Shown: positions 25,057 through 33,189 of the stretch, in pieces | How the letters are laid out: each line of letters opens with the position of its first letter | Position numbering within the stretch: position 1 is the first letter of the stretch | Origin: Paenibacillus jilunlii | GTDB taxonomy: Bacteria > Bacillota > Bacilli > Paenibacillales > Paenibacillaceae | Length of the DNA: 51,677 nt | Assembly (NCBI RefSeq): GCF_900102965.1 | Contig: NZ_FNGM01000033.1 | Location: 1-51,677, forward strand | Direction: 5' to 3' | Made by a program: the position numbers and the translations under genes | Notes under the pieces: model-generated | Databases searched by the model: none | Told to the model about the DNA's origin: nothing | Seen by the model: the letters and a program-made list of their open reading frames with translations, nothing else

Positions 25057-25740
25057 ATGAATTTGAAGAATAACTCTAACGGCAGAGAAGGGCGGCCGTC
25101 CAGAAAATTGCTGTCCCCTGATTTATATAAGCTCACAGCGCTCCAGGCTGGACCGCTGCTTCTGGGACAGCATCTCGTCCGGCGGACCGAGGACGGAGAG
25201 ATCCGCTGCCGGATTGTGGAGACAGAAAGCTATGGCGGCGCAGAAGACAAAGGCAGCCACGCCTACGGCGGACGCCGTACGGCCCGTACCGAGGTCATGT
25301 TCAGCGCTGGAGGAACAGCCTATGTGTATCTCATTTACGGTATGTATCATTGTGTTAATGTGGTAACTGCCGCCGAACATGATCCTCATGCTGTACTGAT
25401 TCGCGCGGTAGAGCCGCTTACCCGTACAGACGCCGCGCGGATGGAGGCTTACCGCGGCATTACGGTCAAGAAGCCGGCCGGCCTGTCCGGCGGGCCGGGC
25501 AAACTGTGCCGGGCGCTGCGCATTGACAAAAGCCTGAACGGATGCCGGCTGGATGACCCGCTAGGGCCGCTGTGGCTTGAGCAGGGAGATTCGCCGGAAA
25601 CTCTGGATATTGCGGCAGCACCGAGAATCAACATTCCTTATGCCGAAGAATATGCTCCGCTTCCCTGGCGTTTCTATCTCAGAGGCAATCCTTATGTCTC
25701 TGTTATTGATAAACAGGCGCAGCCCTTTTTCCTCGGCTAA
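25057..25740 (+). CDS. 3-methyladenine DNA glycosylase (AAG/MPG family)
   Basis: A 227-residue base-excision repair glycosylase of the eukaryote-like AAG family. The core shows ETESYGGAEDKGSHAYGG with the catalytic Glu and His-containing loop, VYLIYGMYHCVNVV and LSGGPGKLCRAL. It removes alkylated purines and hypoxanthine. I chose the ATG at 25057 because GAGGTG lies nine bases upstream; the GTG at 25045 sits inside that site. It follows the penicillin-binding protein by about 100 bases and ends at a clear terminator. Confidence 0.92.
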   Translation: MNLKNNSNGREGRPSRKLLSPDLYKLTALQAGPLLLGQHLVRRTEDGEIRCRIVETESYGGAEDKGSHAYGGRRTARTEVMFSAGGTAYVYLIYGMYHCVNVVTAAEHDPHAVLIRAVEPLTRTDAARMEAYRGITVKKPAGLSGGPGKLCRALRIDKSLNGCRLDDPLGPLWLEQGDSPETLDIAAAPRINIPYAEEYAPLPWRFYLRGNPYVSVIDKQAQPFFLG

Positions 25741-25801
25741 AGATTAAGGGATGCTGTTTCGGCGGCTCAAAAATGGGTAAAAAACAAACGAACCCTAAAT
25801 C

Positions 25802-25838
25802 ATCTCTCCTTTTGGACTTCCCAAATGGAGAGATTTTT
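25802..25838 (+). terminator. Terminator after the DNA glycosylase gene
   Basis: ATCTCTCC and GGAGAGAT form an 8-bp stem followed by TTTTTAATTT on the plus strand, about 60 bases past the stop. Confidence 0.75.
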
Positions 25839-25902
25839 AATTTCCAGGGATTATTTTTCCTGAATTTAGCAAAAAACTCTACATATGAATGCGCTTTCCC
25901 CG

Positions 25903-25931
25903 TTCTCATAACTTACAATTACTGCTATAAT
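25903..25931 (+). promoter_or_regulatory. Promoter of the AbrB-type regulator
   Basis: A perfect TATAAT (25926-25931) preceded by TGC, with TTCTCA 17 bases upstream (25903-25908). The region is AT-rich, unlike its surroundings. The site is about 48 bases before the ATG. Confidence 0.6.
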
Positions 25932-25978
25932 CATAAATATCCACAAAAAAATAAAAAGATGTAAATGAGGGACATGGG

Positions 25979-26452
25979 ATGAAGGATACAGGCATGATCC
26001 GGAGTTTAGACAGTCTTGGCAGAATTGTGGTTCCCGTAGAAATCCGCATGACACGAAATATTGACATTGGGGATCCTATCGAGTTTTTCATTTTGAATGA
26101 AGAAATCATCGTACTCAGAAAGTACACCTCAACTGAATGCACGTTCTGCAGAAGCCTTGATCATGTCAGCTACTATAAGGACCAGTTCATTTGCAACAGC
26201 TGCCTGAAAGAGCTCGGCAATCCAGAACGGACGGCCGATGAGGCCGTTCAGCTGCAAAGTCCCGCAGAAGTCAATCCCGAACCGGGCCGTGGAGGACGGC
26301 GGACCAAAACGGAGGAAATGAGTCAACGCTTGGAGAAAGCCATAGAGGAACACCCCTATGCTAATCAGAAGGAGCTTGCCGAGGTTCTTGGCATCAGTCA
26401 GGCCCGGGTAAGCCAGCTCAAGCGCAAGCTTAACCTGCCCAGCAGATCATAA
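25979..26452 (+). CDS. AbrB/SpoVT-type regulator with zinc ribbon and C-terminal HTH
   Basis: A 157-residue DNA-binding protein. Residues 1-48 form an AbrB swapped-hairpin domain (SLDSLGRIVVPVEIR). C54, C57, C72 and C75 form two CXXC pairs likely to bind zinc. After a linker, residues about 130-153 (NQKELAEVLGISQARVSQL) form a helix-turn-helix. AbrB itself is about 95 residues, so the C-terminal helix-turn-helix is an extra domain. Targets are unknown. It has its own promoter and terminator and is therefore probably monocistronic. GAGG lies upstream of the ATG. Confidence 0.85.
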   Translation: MKDTGMIRSLDSLGRIVVPVEIRMTRNIDIGDPIEFFILNEEIIVLRKYTSTECTFCRSLDHVSYYKDQFICNSCLKELGNPERTADEAVQLQSPAEVNPEPGRGGRRTKTEEMSQRLEKAIEEHPYANQKELAEVLGISQARVSQLKRKLNLPSRS

Positions 26453-26489
26453 CTGTGCACCGGCACTCTGCAGTTTCATACACCATACA

Positions 26490-26530
26490 AACAGCCAAGC
26501 TCTCCTGAAAGGGGGAGTTTGGCTGTTTTT
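26490..26530 (+). terminator. Terminator after the AbrB-type gene
   Basis: ACAGCCAA-CTC-CC and GG-GAG-TTGGCTGT arms pair around TGAAA and are followed by TTTT on the plus strand. The A-rich left arm may also act weakly on the minus strand for the facing gene. Confidence 0.8.
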
Positions 26531-26577
26531 GCAATGCAGACCCAATAGTCTTATGCCATCTAAAGGCAGGTTAACAC

Positions 26578-27084
26578 TTATTCGGACAGCGCAGCTTTGA
26601 GTTCAGCGGCAGAAGCATCCCACCACTCTGCATTATGGGCGATCAGCAATGACCTCAGCGCAGCTTTGTCCGCTGCACCAAGCCCCTCCAGAATCACTCT
26701 CCGCTTCAGGGCAGAATCGAGCTTGTTCACGTGATCGGCGAGAATCTTCCAGCCTCTGCGGGCTTCGGTATCAATCCACATCTCGCAGGCTGTGATTCCG
26801 CCATAGGACTGGCCTTCAGGCGTACGGTCCACAGCTACCCATACCACCCACACCTGTCTTCCATTCGGGACATCTTCACGGTTCGGACTGAATTTAATGC
26901 CCTTCTCCACTTTGCTCTTGGCATGCATGGCACCGATATCGATAACGGCTTCACCCCCGTCAATAATGACCGGCGATACATTGTTCAAATCGATGGAGCC
27001 TGCGCCGAATCCTTTATGCTTGCTTTTGGCATTCACGATATTCAGGGCCATCGGTTTTTTACCCTCTGGTTGGTTGTTATCCAC
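26578..27084 (-). CDS. ywhD: YwhD-family protein of unknown function
   Basis: A 168-residue protein matching B. subtilis YwhD in blocks such as NVSPVIIDGGEAVIDIGAMH, the EDVPNG segment and WVVWVAVDR. The role of the family is not known. The start is GTG at 27082-27084 with GGAAGG upstream. A perfect TTATCCACA nonamer overlaps the start codon region (27077-27085), probably by chance. In B. subtilis ywhD lies next to pbpG, and here it is 1.6 kb from the penicillin-binding protein gene. Confidence 0.85.
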   Translation of the reverse strand: MDNNQPEGKKPMALNIVNAKSKHKGFGAGSIDLNNVSPVIIDGGEAVIDIGAMHAKSKVEKGIKFSPNREDVPNGRQVWVVWVAVDRTPEGQSYGGITACEMWIDTEARRGWKILADHVNKLDSALKRRVILEGLGAADKAALRSLLIAHNAEWWDASAAELKAALSE

Positions 27085-27188
27085 AAGTGCACATCCTTCC
27101 CTTTCACTAATAATTTAATTTTAGCTAATAATGCGGCGAATGCAAACATATACATCCCGTAGATGCTTGTCACGGGAGGAATCACAGT

Positions 27189-29201
27189 ATGAAGCCATTG
27201 CCATTAAGGTACACCCTCATCTTTGCGACCCTGGCCACCCTCGCCCTTCTGGGAGGTGGAATCTGGGCTCTCTCTGGGCATAACCCGGCCGTTCTGACTG
27301 CGGCTGCCCCAAAAGAGGCCAAGTCCCCCGCAGCCGTACAGATCAAAACACCACAGCCCGTTCTCCCTGAGAGCAGGCCGCTCCCCGTATCGGAGGCCCT
27401 AAGCCAGCGGGTGACTGAATATCATCTCGACGCCCAGCTGCTCCCCTCAACAGGGTCGCTGACAGCTTCAGAGGCAGTCACCTGGACCCATCCCGGCCAA
27501 AAACCGGTACAAGACCTCTACTTCCATCTGTATCCGAATGCCTTTGCCTCCGAAGAGACCACCTTCATGAAAGAATCCGGGGGAAAGCTGCGCGGCGATA
27601 CCATGCCTGCGAATGGCTACGGCAGCATGACCCTGACGGATTTGCGGACCAGTGACGGCGTCTCGCTCATGCAGCGGCTGCAGTATGTACAGCCTGACGA
27701 TGGCAACGTGAATGACAAAACACTGGTCAAAGTGCATCTTCCGCAGCCGGTGAATAGGGGGGAGAGTGTCACACTGAAGCTGAAATATGAAGTAACGCTG
27801 CCCAAAATATTTGCGCGTATGGGAGTTTCAGGTGACTTTATAATGGCTGGACAATGGTTCCCCAAAATTAGCGTCTATGAGCCTGCCGGCACCCGGGGCG
27901 TGAAGCAGGAAGGCTGGAATCTGCATCAGTATCACGGCACCTCCGAATTCTACAGCGATTTCGGGATTTATAATGTTACCCTTTCTGTGCCCTCCAATTA
28001 CACAGTGGCTGCAACCGGCTTTCCGGTGAAGACCGCCAAATTGAAGCAGGGCCAGAAAATCTACAAATTCTATGCCGATGATGTCCATGACTTCGCCTGG
28101 GCTGCCTCCCCCGACTTTGTGGTTGCAGAGGAGGCCTTCTCGTCGTCTGACGTCCCCGGGGTAAGGATCAAGCTCTACTTGGACCCGCTGCATAAGGACT
28201 TGCAGGAGCGGTATTTCCAGGCTGCCAAAGCTGCCCTGAACACATTCAGCAAATGGTATGGTCCTTATCCGTACTCCACACTTTCTATCGTAGTCCCTCC
28301 CAAGGAGGGGAGCGGCGCAGGCGGAATGGAGTACCCCACACTTATTACCGCTTTAGGCGCGGCTGACAATGTGTCCGGAACCCAGCTGGAGCGGACCGTC
28401 ATCCATGAAATCGGGCATCAGTTTTTTTATGGCATAGTGGCCAGTAATGAATTTGAAGAAGCCTGGCTCGATGAGAGCTTCACCTCCTACGCGGAGGACC
28501 GGCTAATGGAGCAGGAATACGGGGTGGCGTCCAACCTTCCGCTTCAGGCCAGTCTGGTGCCCTCCGCACAGCCGCTTACCTTGGAGACCTGGAAATACAC
28601 CGGGGATGATGCCTATACCCGCAACATCTACATTAGGGGCAAGCTGGTGCTGAAAGACATTGAACAACAGGTCGGAACCAAAACGATGGATGCCATCCTG
28701 GCCGCTTATGCCCGTAAATACCGTTTCCGTCACCCGTCAACTGCGGACTTCCAAAGGACGGTCGAAAAGGTGACTAAGAAATCATGGCAAACGTATTTCG
28801 ATCATTATGTATACAGTGGCGGCGCTCCAGATTTTGCTATAAATCATATTGCACATACTATCAGCAAAACAGGGACGGGCAAAGGAGCCCCCCGCTATGA
28901 ATCCTCAGTGACCGTAAGCAATAAAGGCAGCCGGTACGGGGATGTGCCGGTAAAGTTCACCTTCGCAGACGGTTATACCGTTCAAAGATATTGGAATGGG
29001 GAAAACAAGCAAACGACATTTCAGCTGTCCTACAAAGCGCCGCTCCTATCGGCAGAGATTGATCCGGAGCACTCCGTTCTGCTGGAGAGCAAGCATCTGA
29101 ACAATTTCAGACTCGCCGAACTGGACCCTGATACGCTCTCACGCTGGACGCTCAGCATGACCAACCTGATTGAAAATCTGCTCGGAACTCTTGTCTGGTG
29201 A
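27189..29201 (+). CDS. M1-family metallopeptidase, membrane-anchored
   Basis: A 670-residue zinc peptidase. An N-terminal hydrophobic segment (about 8-28) is a signal anchor. The catalytic set is H406-E407-I-G-H410 with the third ligand E429, exactly the M1 spacing HEXXH-X18-E. A GAMEN-like motif appears as GAGGMEYP about 50 residues before. Such proteins trim peptides at the cell surface; the substrate is unknown. The gene is divergent from ywhD and 11 bases upstream of a membrane-protein gene, with which it is probably cotranscribed. Confidence 0.9.
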   Translation: MKPLPLRYTLIFATLATLALLGGGIWALSGHNPAVLTAAAPKEAKSPAAVQIKTPQPVLPESRPLPVSEALSQRVTEYHLDAQLLPSTGSLTASEAVTWTHPGQKPVQDLYFHLYPNAFASEETTFMKESGGKLRGDTMPANGYGSMTLTDLRTSDGVSLMQRLQYVQPDDGNVNDKTLVKVHLPQPVNRGESVTLKLKYEVTLPKIFARMGVSGDFIMAGQWFPKISVYEPAGTRGVKQEGWNLHQYHGTSEFYSDFGIYNVTLSVPSNYTVAATGFPVKTAKLKQGQKIYKFYADDVHDFAWAASPDFVVAEEAFSSSDVPGVRIKLYLDPLHKDLQERYFQAAKAALNTFSKWYGPYPYSTLSIVVPPKEGSGAGGMEYPTLITALGAADNVSGTQLERTVIHEIGHQFFYGIVASNEFEEAWLDESFTSYAEDRLMEQEYGVASNLPLQASLVPSAQPLTLETWKYTGDDAYTRNIYIRGKLVLKDIEQQVGTKTMDAILAAYARKYRFRHPSTADFQRTVEKVTKKSWQTYFDHYVYSGGAPDFAINHIAHTISKTGTGKGAPRYESSVTVSNKGSRYGDVPVKFTFADGYTVQRYWNGENKQTTFQLSYKAPLLSAEIDPEHSVLLESKHLNNFRLAELDPDTLSRWTLSMTNLIENLLGTLVW

Positions 29202-29212
29202 GGTGAAGGATT

Positions 29213-30043
29213 GTGAAAAGATCGATAAGCCGCGGCTGGCACAGCATGAAAGAGCAATTATATATACTGATCCTGTTATTTATTTACCGGCTTTTCTGGG
29301 GCTATTTCATGTACAAGTTTGTCAAAAGCGCCGTGGTTCCCGTGCTCCTGCGCTACCCGGATCAGCATGCGGGAGGCAGCGGGATGGGCAGACTGCTGTA
29401 CTATGTGGAGGGACAATTCGCTCTGGGTAACAACCCGGCGGTTCAGCATTGGCTCTGGATGCTTCTGGCATTGAGCGCAGCAAGATTGCTTATCTCCCCA
29501 TTCATCCGCGCAGGGCTGCTCCATGAGCTGCATCAGGAGCGTAAGGGTGAGCGCGGAATGTTCTTTTTCCCGGGCATGAGGCTGTACGGGCTTCCAGTGA
29601 TGCTGTTCAGCCTCATAGAATGGGTGCTGGCGGTACTGCCCTTGTACTGGCTTTTTCCCAAAATGTACAACCTGCTGCTAAGCGGTATTCTGGATTACAG
29701 ACAGCTGTTGAAGCTCGCTCCTTATATCCTGGCATGGCTTATCTACCTGTTCTTCATTCGGAAGCTGTTGCTCTATATGCAGTTCGGGTATACGGCCGGT
29801 ACAGGAATACTCCCTTCCCTGCTGGTATGCCTGAAGGTCATTGTTCCATCTGTGGGACTCTCCCTAGTGCTGGGAGCATGCGGGCTGGTGATGATGCTTG
29901 TATGCGGAGCAACCGCACTGCTTTGTCCCGGATTGCCGGCCTTTCTGCTCCGCCAGTTCTCTCCGCTCCCTACTACACTGTTCAAAATGTGGGGAATCGC
30001 CGCCCAGTATCATCTCTGGTGCAGTAAAACATTTCCGCAATAA
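29213..30043 (+). CDS. Uncharacterised polytopic membrane protein
   Basis: A 276-residue protein with about five or six hydrophobic segments, including near residues 16-32, 80-100, 125-147, 165-185 and 205-235, separated by short basic loops. I recognise no family. It starts with GTG at 29213 with GAAGGA upstream, 11 bases after the M1 peptidase gene, and is followed by a terminator. Its coupling to a membrane-anchored peptidase suggests a shared envelope role, which is inference only. Confidence 0.75.
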   Translation: MKRSISRGWHSMKEQLYILILLFIYRLFWGYFMYKFVKSAVVPVLLRYPDQHAGGSGMGRLLYYVEGQFALGNNPAVQHWLWMLLALSAARLLISPFIRAGLLHELHQERKGERGMFFFPGMRLYGLPVMLFSLIEWVLAVLPLYWLFPKMYNLLLSGILDYRQLLKLAPYILAWLIYLFFIRKLLLYMQFGYTAGTGILPSLLVCLKVIVPSVGLSLVLGACGLVMMLVCGATALLCPGLPAFLLRQFSPLPTTLFKMWGIAAQYHLWCSKTFPQ

Positions 30044-30068
30044 TAGAGCCGTATAACCGGCATAATAA

Positions 30069-30107
30069 AAGAGTCGCTACTCCTTACCGGGAGCGGGACT
30101 CTTTTTT
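30069..30107 (+). terminator. Terminator after the membrane protein gene
   Basis: AAGAGTC...CTCC and GGGAG...GGACTCTT arms pair and are followed by TTTTTTT on the plus strand. Confidence 0.85.
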
Positions 30108-30132
30108 TAGGTTACAAAGTGATAAAGAGTAT

Positions 30133-30161
30133 TTGCAAAACTGTAAATCCTCTGGTACAAT
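30133..30161 (+). promoter_or_regulatory. Promoter of the first NlpC/P60 unit
   Basis: TTGCAA (30133-30138), 17 bases and TACAAT (30156-30161) form a good SigA promoter. It would give a leader of about 235 nucleotides that contains the riboswitch. Confidence 0.75.
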
Positions 30162-30269
30162 GATGCCTGTACTACTAGTAACAAATTTGTAATCTTTAAG
30201 TTACAGCTTGTCAACCACAGTTAACATGAGCATTAAAACTTGTCGACACGCGCTCTTCTGGTGCATAAA

Positions 30270-30385
30270 ACGCCAAATTCCCTGCACCGGGAAGCGGGGG
30301 AACCATATCTTGGGTGAATTGATCTCGCTTTAGAGGGGTCATAGGGGACCTTCTACCGAATCCTTAAGCTAACCTCGCAGGCCTT
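30270..30385 (+). promoter_or_regulatory. c-di-AMP riboswitch (ydaO-yuaA type), copy 1
   Basis: The leader contains the class signatures GCGGGGGAACC, TTGGGTGAATT, AGGGGTCATAGGGGACC, ACCGAATCC and AGCTAACCTCG in the right order. A closing GCC/GGC helix joins 30272 to about 30382. This class binds cyclic di-AMP and usually lowers expression of cell-wall and osmotic genes. Only about 17 bases separate the aptamer from the TTG start, leaving no room for a terminator after it. Control is therefore probably at translation; CCTT/AAGG can pair at the ribosome site. Confidence 0.88.
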
Positions 30386-30401
30386 GGAAGGAGTACATCA
30401 T

Positions 30402-30884
30402 TTGAAAAGTCAGAACTTCAAGAAGAAATGCACCGCAGCAGCACTTGGATTAGTGATGGTATTTACATTGGGAGCTGGCAGCGCTTTCGCCGACTCCAAA
30501 ATGGACACAGTTATCGCCAAAACAATCGGAACGACCTATAAATTCGGGGGCACCAGCACCAGCGGTTTCGACTGCTCCGGATTCACCAGGTACGTATTCA
30601 AAAATGTCGGACTTACCCTGCCACGCACTTCCAAAGCTCAATTCAGCGTTGGAACCTCTGTATCCCGCAACAACTTGCGTTCAGGCGACCTCGTTTTCTT
30701 TAACACCTTTGGATCGGGAGTTTCCCATGTCGGAATTTATGTCGGCAATGGCAAATTCGCACAATCCTCCAGTTCACGCGGCGTAACCATAACTTCACTG
30801 AGCCAAGCCTACTGGGCCAACCGCTACGTTGGCGCCAAACGAGTGATGAGCACTACAGCGTACCAGGCTGTTGCCTACGATTGA
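30402..30884 (+). CDS. Secreted NlpC/P60 cell-wall hydrolase, paralogue 1
   Basis: A 161-residue protein with a signal peptide (cleavage likely after AFA at 30) and an NlpC/P60 domain filling the rest. Catalytic C58 is in DCSGF and H109 in SHVGIYVG. The third polar position reads FAQSSS, a glutamine where the neighbouring paralogue has histidine. Such enzymes cut peptide crosslinks in peptidoglycan, commonly gamma-D-Glu bonds. No wall-binding repeats are present. The start is TTG at 30402 with GGAAGGAG upstream. It has its own promoter, riboswitch and terminator. Confidence 0.92.
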   Translation: MKSQNFKKKCTAAALGLVMVFTLGAGSAFADSKMDTVIAKTIGTTYKFGGTSTSGFDCSGFTRYVFKNVGLTLPRTSKAQFSVGTSVSRNNLRSGDLVFFNTFGSGVSHVGIYVGNGKFAQSSSSRGVTITSLSQAYWANRYVGAKRVMSTTAYQAVAYD

Positions 30885-30901
30885 TAAACGTTGTTCTATA
30901 C

Positions 30902-30945
30902 GAACCCGGAGCTGATTATTGCCGTAATCATTTCCGGGTTTTTCC
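30902..30945 (+). terminator. Terminator after NlpC/P60 paralogue 1
   Basis: AACCCGGA and TCCGGGTT arms, with an inner TGATTA/TAATCA stem, are followed by TTTCC and T-rich sequence on the plus strand. Confidence 0.8.
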
Positions 30946-31113
30946 TTTTCCTTATTCTCCCTTTTACACGTTTTGGAGGTGTTCGAAACACCTTTTTGCT
31001 AAATATTCCAAAAAACTCTCCCATACAGCTTACGCAACGCGTAAAATGAGCCCTCAAGAATAGCTCTTTGTCTCGTCAAGCGGAAAAAATATGCATTAAT
31101 ATGCTTTAAATGA

Positions 31114-31142
31114 TTGCCAAGAGCTTCTGTCTTTGTTACAAT
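31114..31142 (+). promoter_or_regulatory. Promoter of the second NlpC/P60 unit
   Basis: TTGCCA (31114-31119), 17 bases and TACAAT (31137-31142). It has the same -10 and spacing as the first unit. About 100 nucleotides of leader precede the aptamer. Confidence 0.75.
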
Positions 31143-31243
31143 TATCGCAGTGAGTTGATAGTAACATTTTTGTAATTATTCAAACTTGATTTACAAACTT
31201 TTTGTCATGTATTGATCCGCAAGCTAATCCTAATCAACAGTCG

Positions 31244-31361
31244 TGCCGAGTTCTCTAATAATTAGGGAAACGGGGGAACCGATTTTGGGTGAATTGACCT
31301 CCTATTCACAGAGGGGTCATAGGGGACCTTCAACCGAACCCTTAAGCTAACCTCGTAGGCA
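31244..31361 (+). promoter_or_regulatory. c-di-AMP riboswitch (ydaO-yuaA type), copy 2
   Basis: The second leader repeats the aptamer signatures ACGGGGGAACCG, TTTGGGTGAATTG, AGGGGTCATAGGGGACC, ACCGAACCC and AGCTAACCTCGTAGGC, closed by TGCC (31244) with GGCA (31361). It is clearly a paralogue of copy 1, with divergence in the variable 5' loop. It ends about 20 bases before the TTG start of the second hydrolase. Confidence 0.9.
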
Positions 31362-31381
31362 ATTGGAAGGGGTATTTACTT

Positions 31382-31873
31382 TTGAAGAAGAAGCTGGCAT
31401 CAGCATTACTGAGCTTTTCCATCATCCTTACCATTGGGGCAGGAAGCGCTTTCGCAGACTCCAAAATGGATCAGGTTATCGACAAAGCCATCGGAACAAA
31501 ATATGTATCCGGCGGAGTATCGACTAACGGATTTGATTGCTCGGGATTTACAATGTATGTTTTTGATAAGATCGGAATCAACCTTCCTCACCAGTCCGGA
31601 TCCCAATACCAAATGGGAACTGCTATATCGCTTGACAACATCAGACCGGGTGATCTCGTATTCTTCAATACAAGCGGCAATGGCGTATCCCATGTCGGCA
31701 TTTATGTTGGTGAAGGCAAATTCGCACATGCATCTTCTAAACGTGGTGTAACCGTCAGCTCGTTGAATGACAGCTACTACGTCAACCGCTACGTTGGCGC
31801 CAAACGAATTATGAGCACAGATGCTTATCAGAATGTAGCTTCCGATTCCCAAGACAACGACGATGTACAATAA
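31382..31873 (+). CDS. Secreted NlpC/P60 cell-wall hydrolase, paralogue 2
   Basis: A 163-residue paralogue of the preceding hydrolase, sharing the GAGSAFADSKMD signal-cleavage region and domain order. Catalytic C53 (DCSGF), H104 (SHVGIYVG) and H116 (FAHASS) give a complete Cys-His-His triad. A short acidic tail (DSQDNDDVQ) is unique to this copy. The start is TTG at 31382 with GGAAGG upstream. The gene, riboswitch and promoter were evidently duplicated as a unit. Confidence 0.92.
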   Translation: MKKKLASALLSFSIILTIGAGSAFADSKMDQVIDKAIGTKYVSGGVSTNGFDCSGFTMYVFDKIGINLPHQSGSQYQMGTAISLDNIRPGDLVFFNTSGNGVSHVGIYVGEGKFAHASSKRGVTVSSLNDSYYVNRYVGAKRIMSTDAYQNVASDSQDNDDVQ

Positions 31874-31890
31874 ACTGCATTTGTAATTCC

Positions 31891-31943
31891 CAAAGGCTCT
31901 TCTCCAGGATTTTTGCCGAAATTCTGGAGAGGGGCTTTTTTTG
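31891..31943 (+). terminator. Terminator after NlpC/P60 paralogue 2
   Basis: CTCCAG-ATTT and AAAT-CTGGAG arms with outer GCTC-type pairing are followed by TTTTTTT on the plus strand. Confidence 0.85.
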
Positions 31944-32133
31944 CCTACAAGAAATATTTACCCTGCTCATTATTTGCCAAACACAAAAACCCCTAATTTT
32001 CGCTATTTTCCAAAATAATATTCCGCAATTGTCAAGGGCTTCACCTTCTCTTAAAGTTTTTGCGCCCCAAAAGAATGGTTATGTATATAATTAAAGATAT
32101 AACGTATCCCTTTGGATGGGAGGTCTATACCTG

Positions 32134-32619
32134 ATGATTAGTTCCCCGGTAACCTTTTACACTGTTCCTATGGATGTTACCCACGCTGCCGAAATATGCC
32201 AATGGGTCTATAAGCCACCGTACAACATTTACGGCTGGATGTCCTGGGAGCAGATGCAGGCTTTGGGCGTTGAGTTCGGTGATCCCCGGCTTCGAAGTGA
32301 GCAATATGTCTCGGTGGTGAACGGTCAAGGCAGACTCTGCGGCTTCGCGCAGCTCTTCCCCATGGAAGGTGTAGTCCGGCTGGGAATCGGCATGCGGCCT
32401 GATCTGTGCGGGCATGGCATGGGGCATCTGTTCATGAATGCTGTCGTCAAGGAGGCACTTGAACGTTATCCCGACCGCGAAATTGATCTGGAGGTGCTGA
32501 CGTGGAACCAACGGGCCATTCGCGCTTATCAAAAAAGCGGATTTACCATTACAGATACCTATGAACGCCGGACTCCAACGGGCGATAAGCCTTTTTACTG
32601 TATGGTCTATGATAAATAG
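32134..32619 (+). CDS. GNAT-family N-acetyltransferase
   Basis: A 161-residue acetyltransferase if begun at the ATG at 32134, which has GGGAGG ten bases upstream; an upstream in-frame start at 32116 overlaps that site. The acetyl-CoA loop reads GMRPDLCGHGMGHLF, and VLTWNQRAIRAYQKSGF is a classic GNAT motif B. This looks like a RimI-like or small-molecule acetyltransferase; the substrate is unknown. It stands alone between terminators. Confidence 0.87.
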   Translation: MISSPVTFYTVPMDVTHAAEICQWVYKPPYNIYGWMSWEQMQALGVEFGDPRLRSEQYVSVVNGQGRLCGFAQLFPMEGVVRLGIGMRPDLCGHGMGHLFMNAVVKEALERYPDREIDLEVLTWNQRAIRAYQKSGFTITDTYERRTPTGDKPFYCMVYDK

Positions 32620-32708
32620 CACAAATCAGCCAATTATTTGTTACAAACGCTATGATAACGCTTTACCTTCTTGTATAATGTAGAGAGCAGCTTACATGGA
32701 GGGGACGG

Positions 32709-33071
32709 ATGCAGATGCAGAAATGGATCATGAGCGGTTTATTTTTTGCCGCCTGTGCCTTTGCCGTAGTCTTAATGTTTACTTTGCCCGGCAAAGCCGA
32801 AGTCGCTGAGGAGAACAAGCCAACCATGCCGGAAGTACAGCTGGATGCAGCGGGTGCCGAGGCCATAGTGAAGGCTAATTGCATTACCTGCCATGGGGAT
32901 CAGCTCCAGGGTGGTGTAGGACCCAGCCTGCAGCAGGAAGGCGGCAAGCATGATGCCGAGGAGATCTTCACCATTGTGACTAAGGGCCGCGGACAAATGC
33001 CTTCTTTCAAGGATAAGCTGGCCCCGGAAGAGATTGCTAATGTAGCCATGTGGCTTGCAGAGAAGAAGTAG
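32709..33071 (+). CDS. cccA: Membrane-anchored cytochrome c (c550-like)
   Basis: A 120-residue monoheme cytochrome with an N-terminal membrane anchor (about residues 6-25). The heme site is C58-I-T-C61-H62 and the sixth ligand is M97 in GRGQMPSF. Length and design match B. subtilis CccA (120 residues), which passes electrons to the terminal oxidase on the outer face of the membrane. GGAGGGG lies upstream of the ATG. It is monocistronic with its own terminator. Confidence 0.9.
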   Translation: MQMQKWIMSGLFFAACAFAVVLMFTLPGKAEVAEENKPTMPEVQLDAAGAEAIVKANCITCHGDQLQGGVGPSLQQEGGKHDAEEIFTIVTKGRGQMPSFKDKLAPEEIANVAMWLAEKK

Positions 33072-33089
33072 CTTTACAGAAGAATGAGC

Positions 33090-33139
33090 ACAAAATGCCC
33101 GTACAAGGATGATGTTGATCCTATGCCGGGCATTTTTTT
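33090..33139 (+). terminator. Terminator after the cytochrome gene
   Basis: AAAATGCCCG and CGGGCATTTT arms with an inner AGGAT/ATCCT stem are followed by TTTA on the plus strand. The symmetric A/T flanks make it a plausible bidirectional terminator for the facing gene. Confidence 0.85.
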
Positions 33140-33189
33140 ATATAAGGGTTATGATAAATTCTCATTCGGATCGGTTCGATCGGGGATGG

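Noticed and set aside
27077..27085. Perfect DnaA box at the ywhD start
   Set aside because: It is isolated with no neighbouring boxes, so it does not support regulation on its own.
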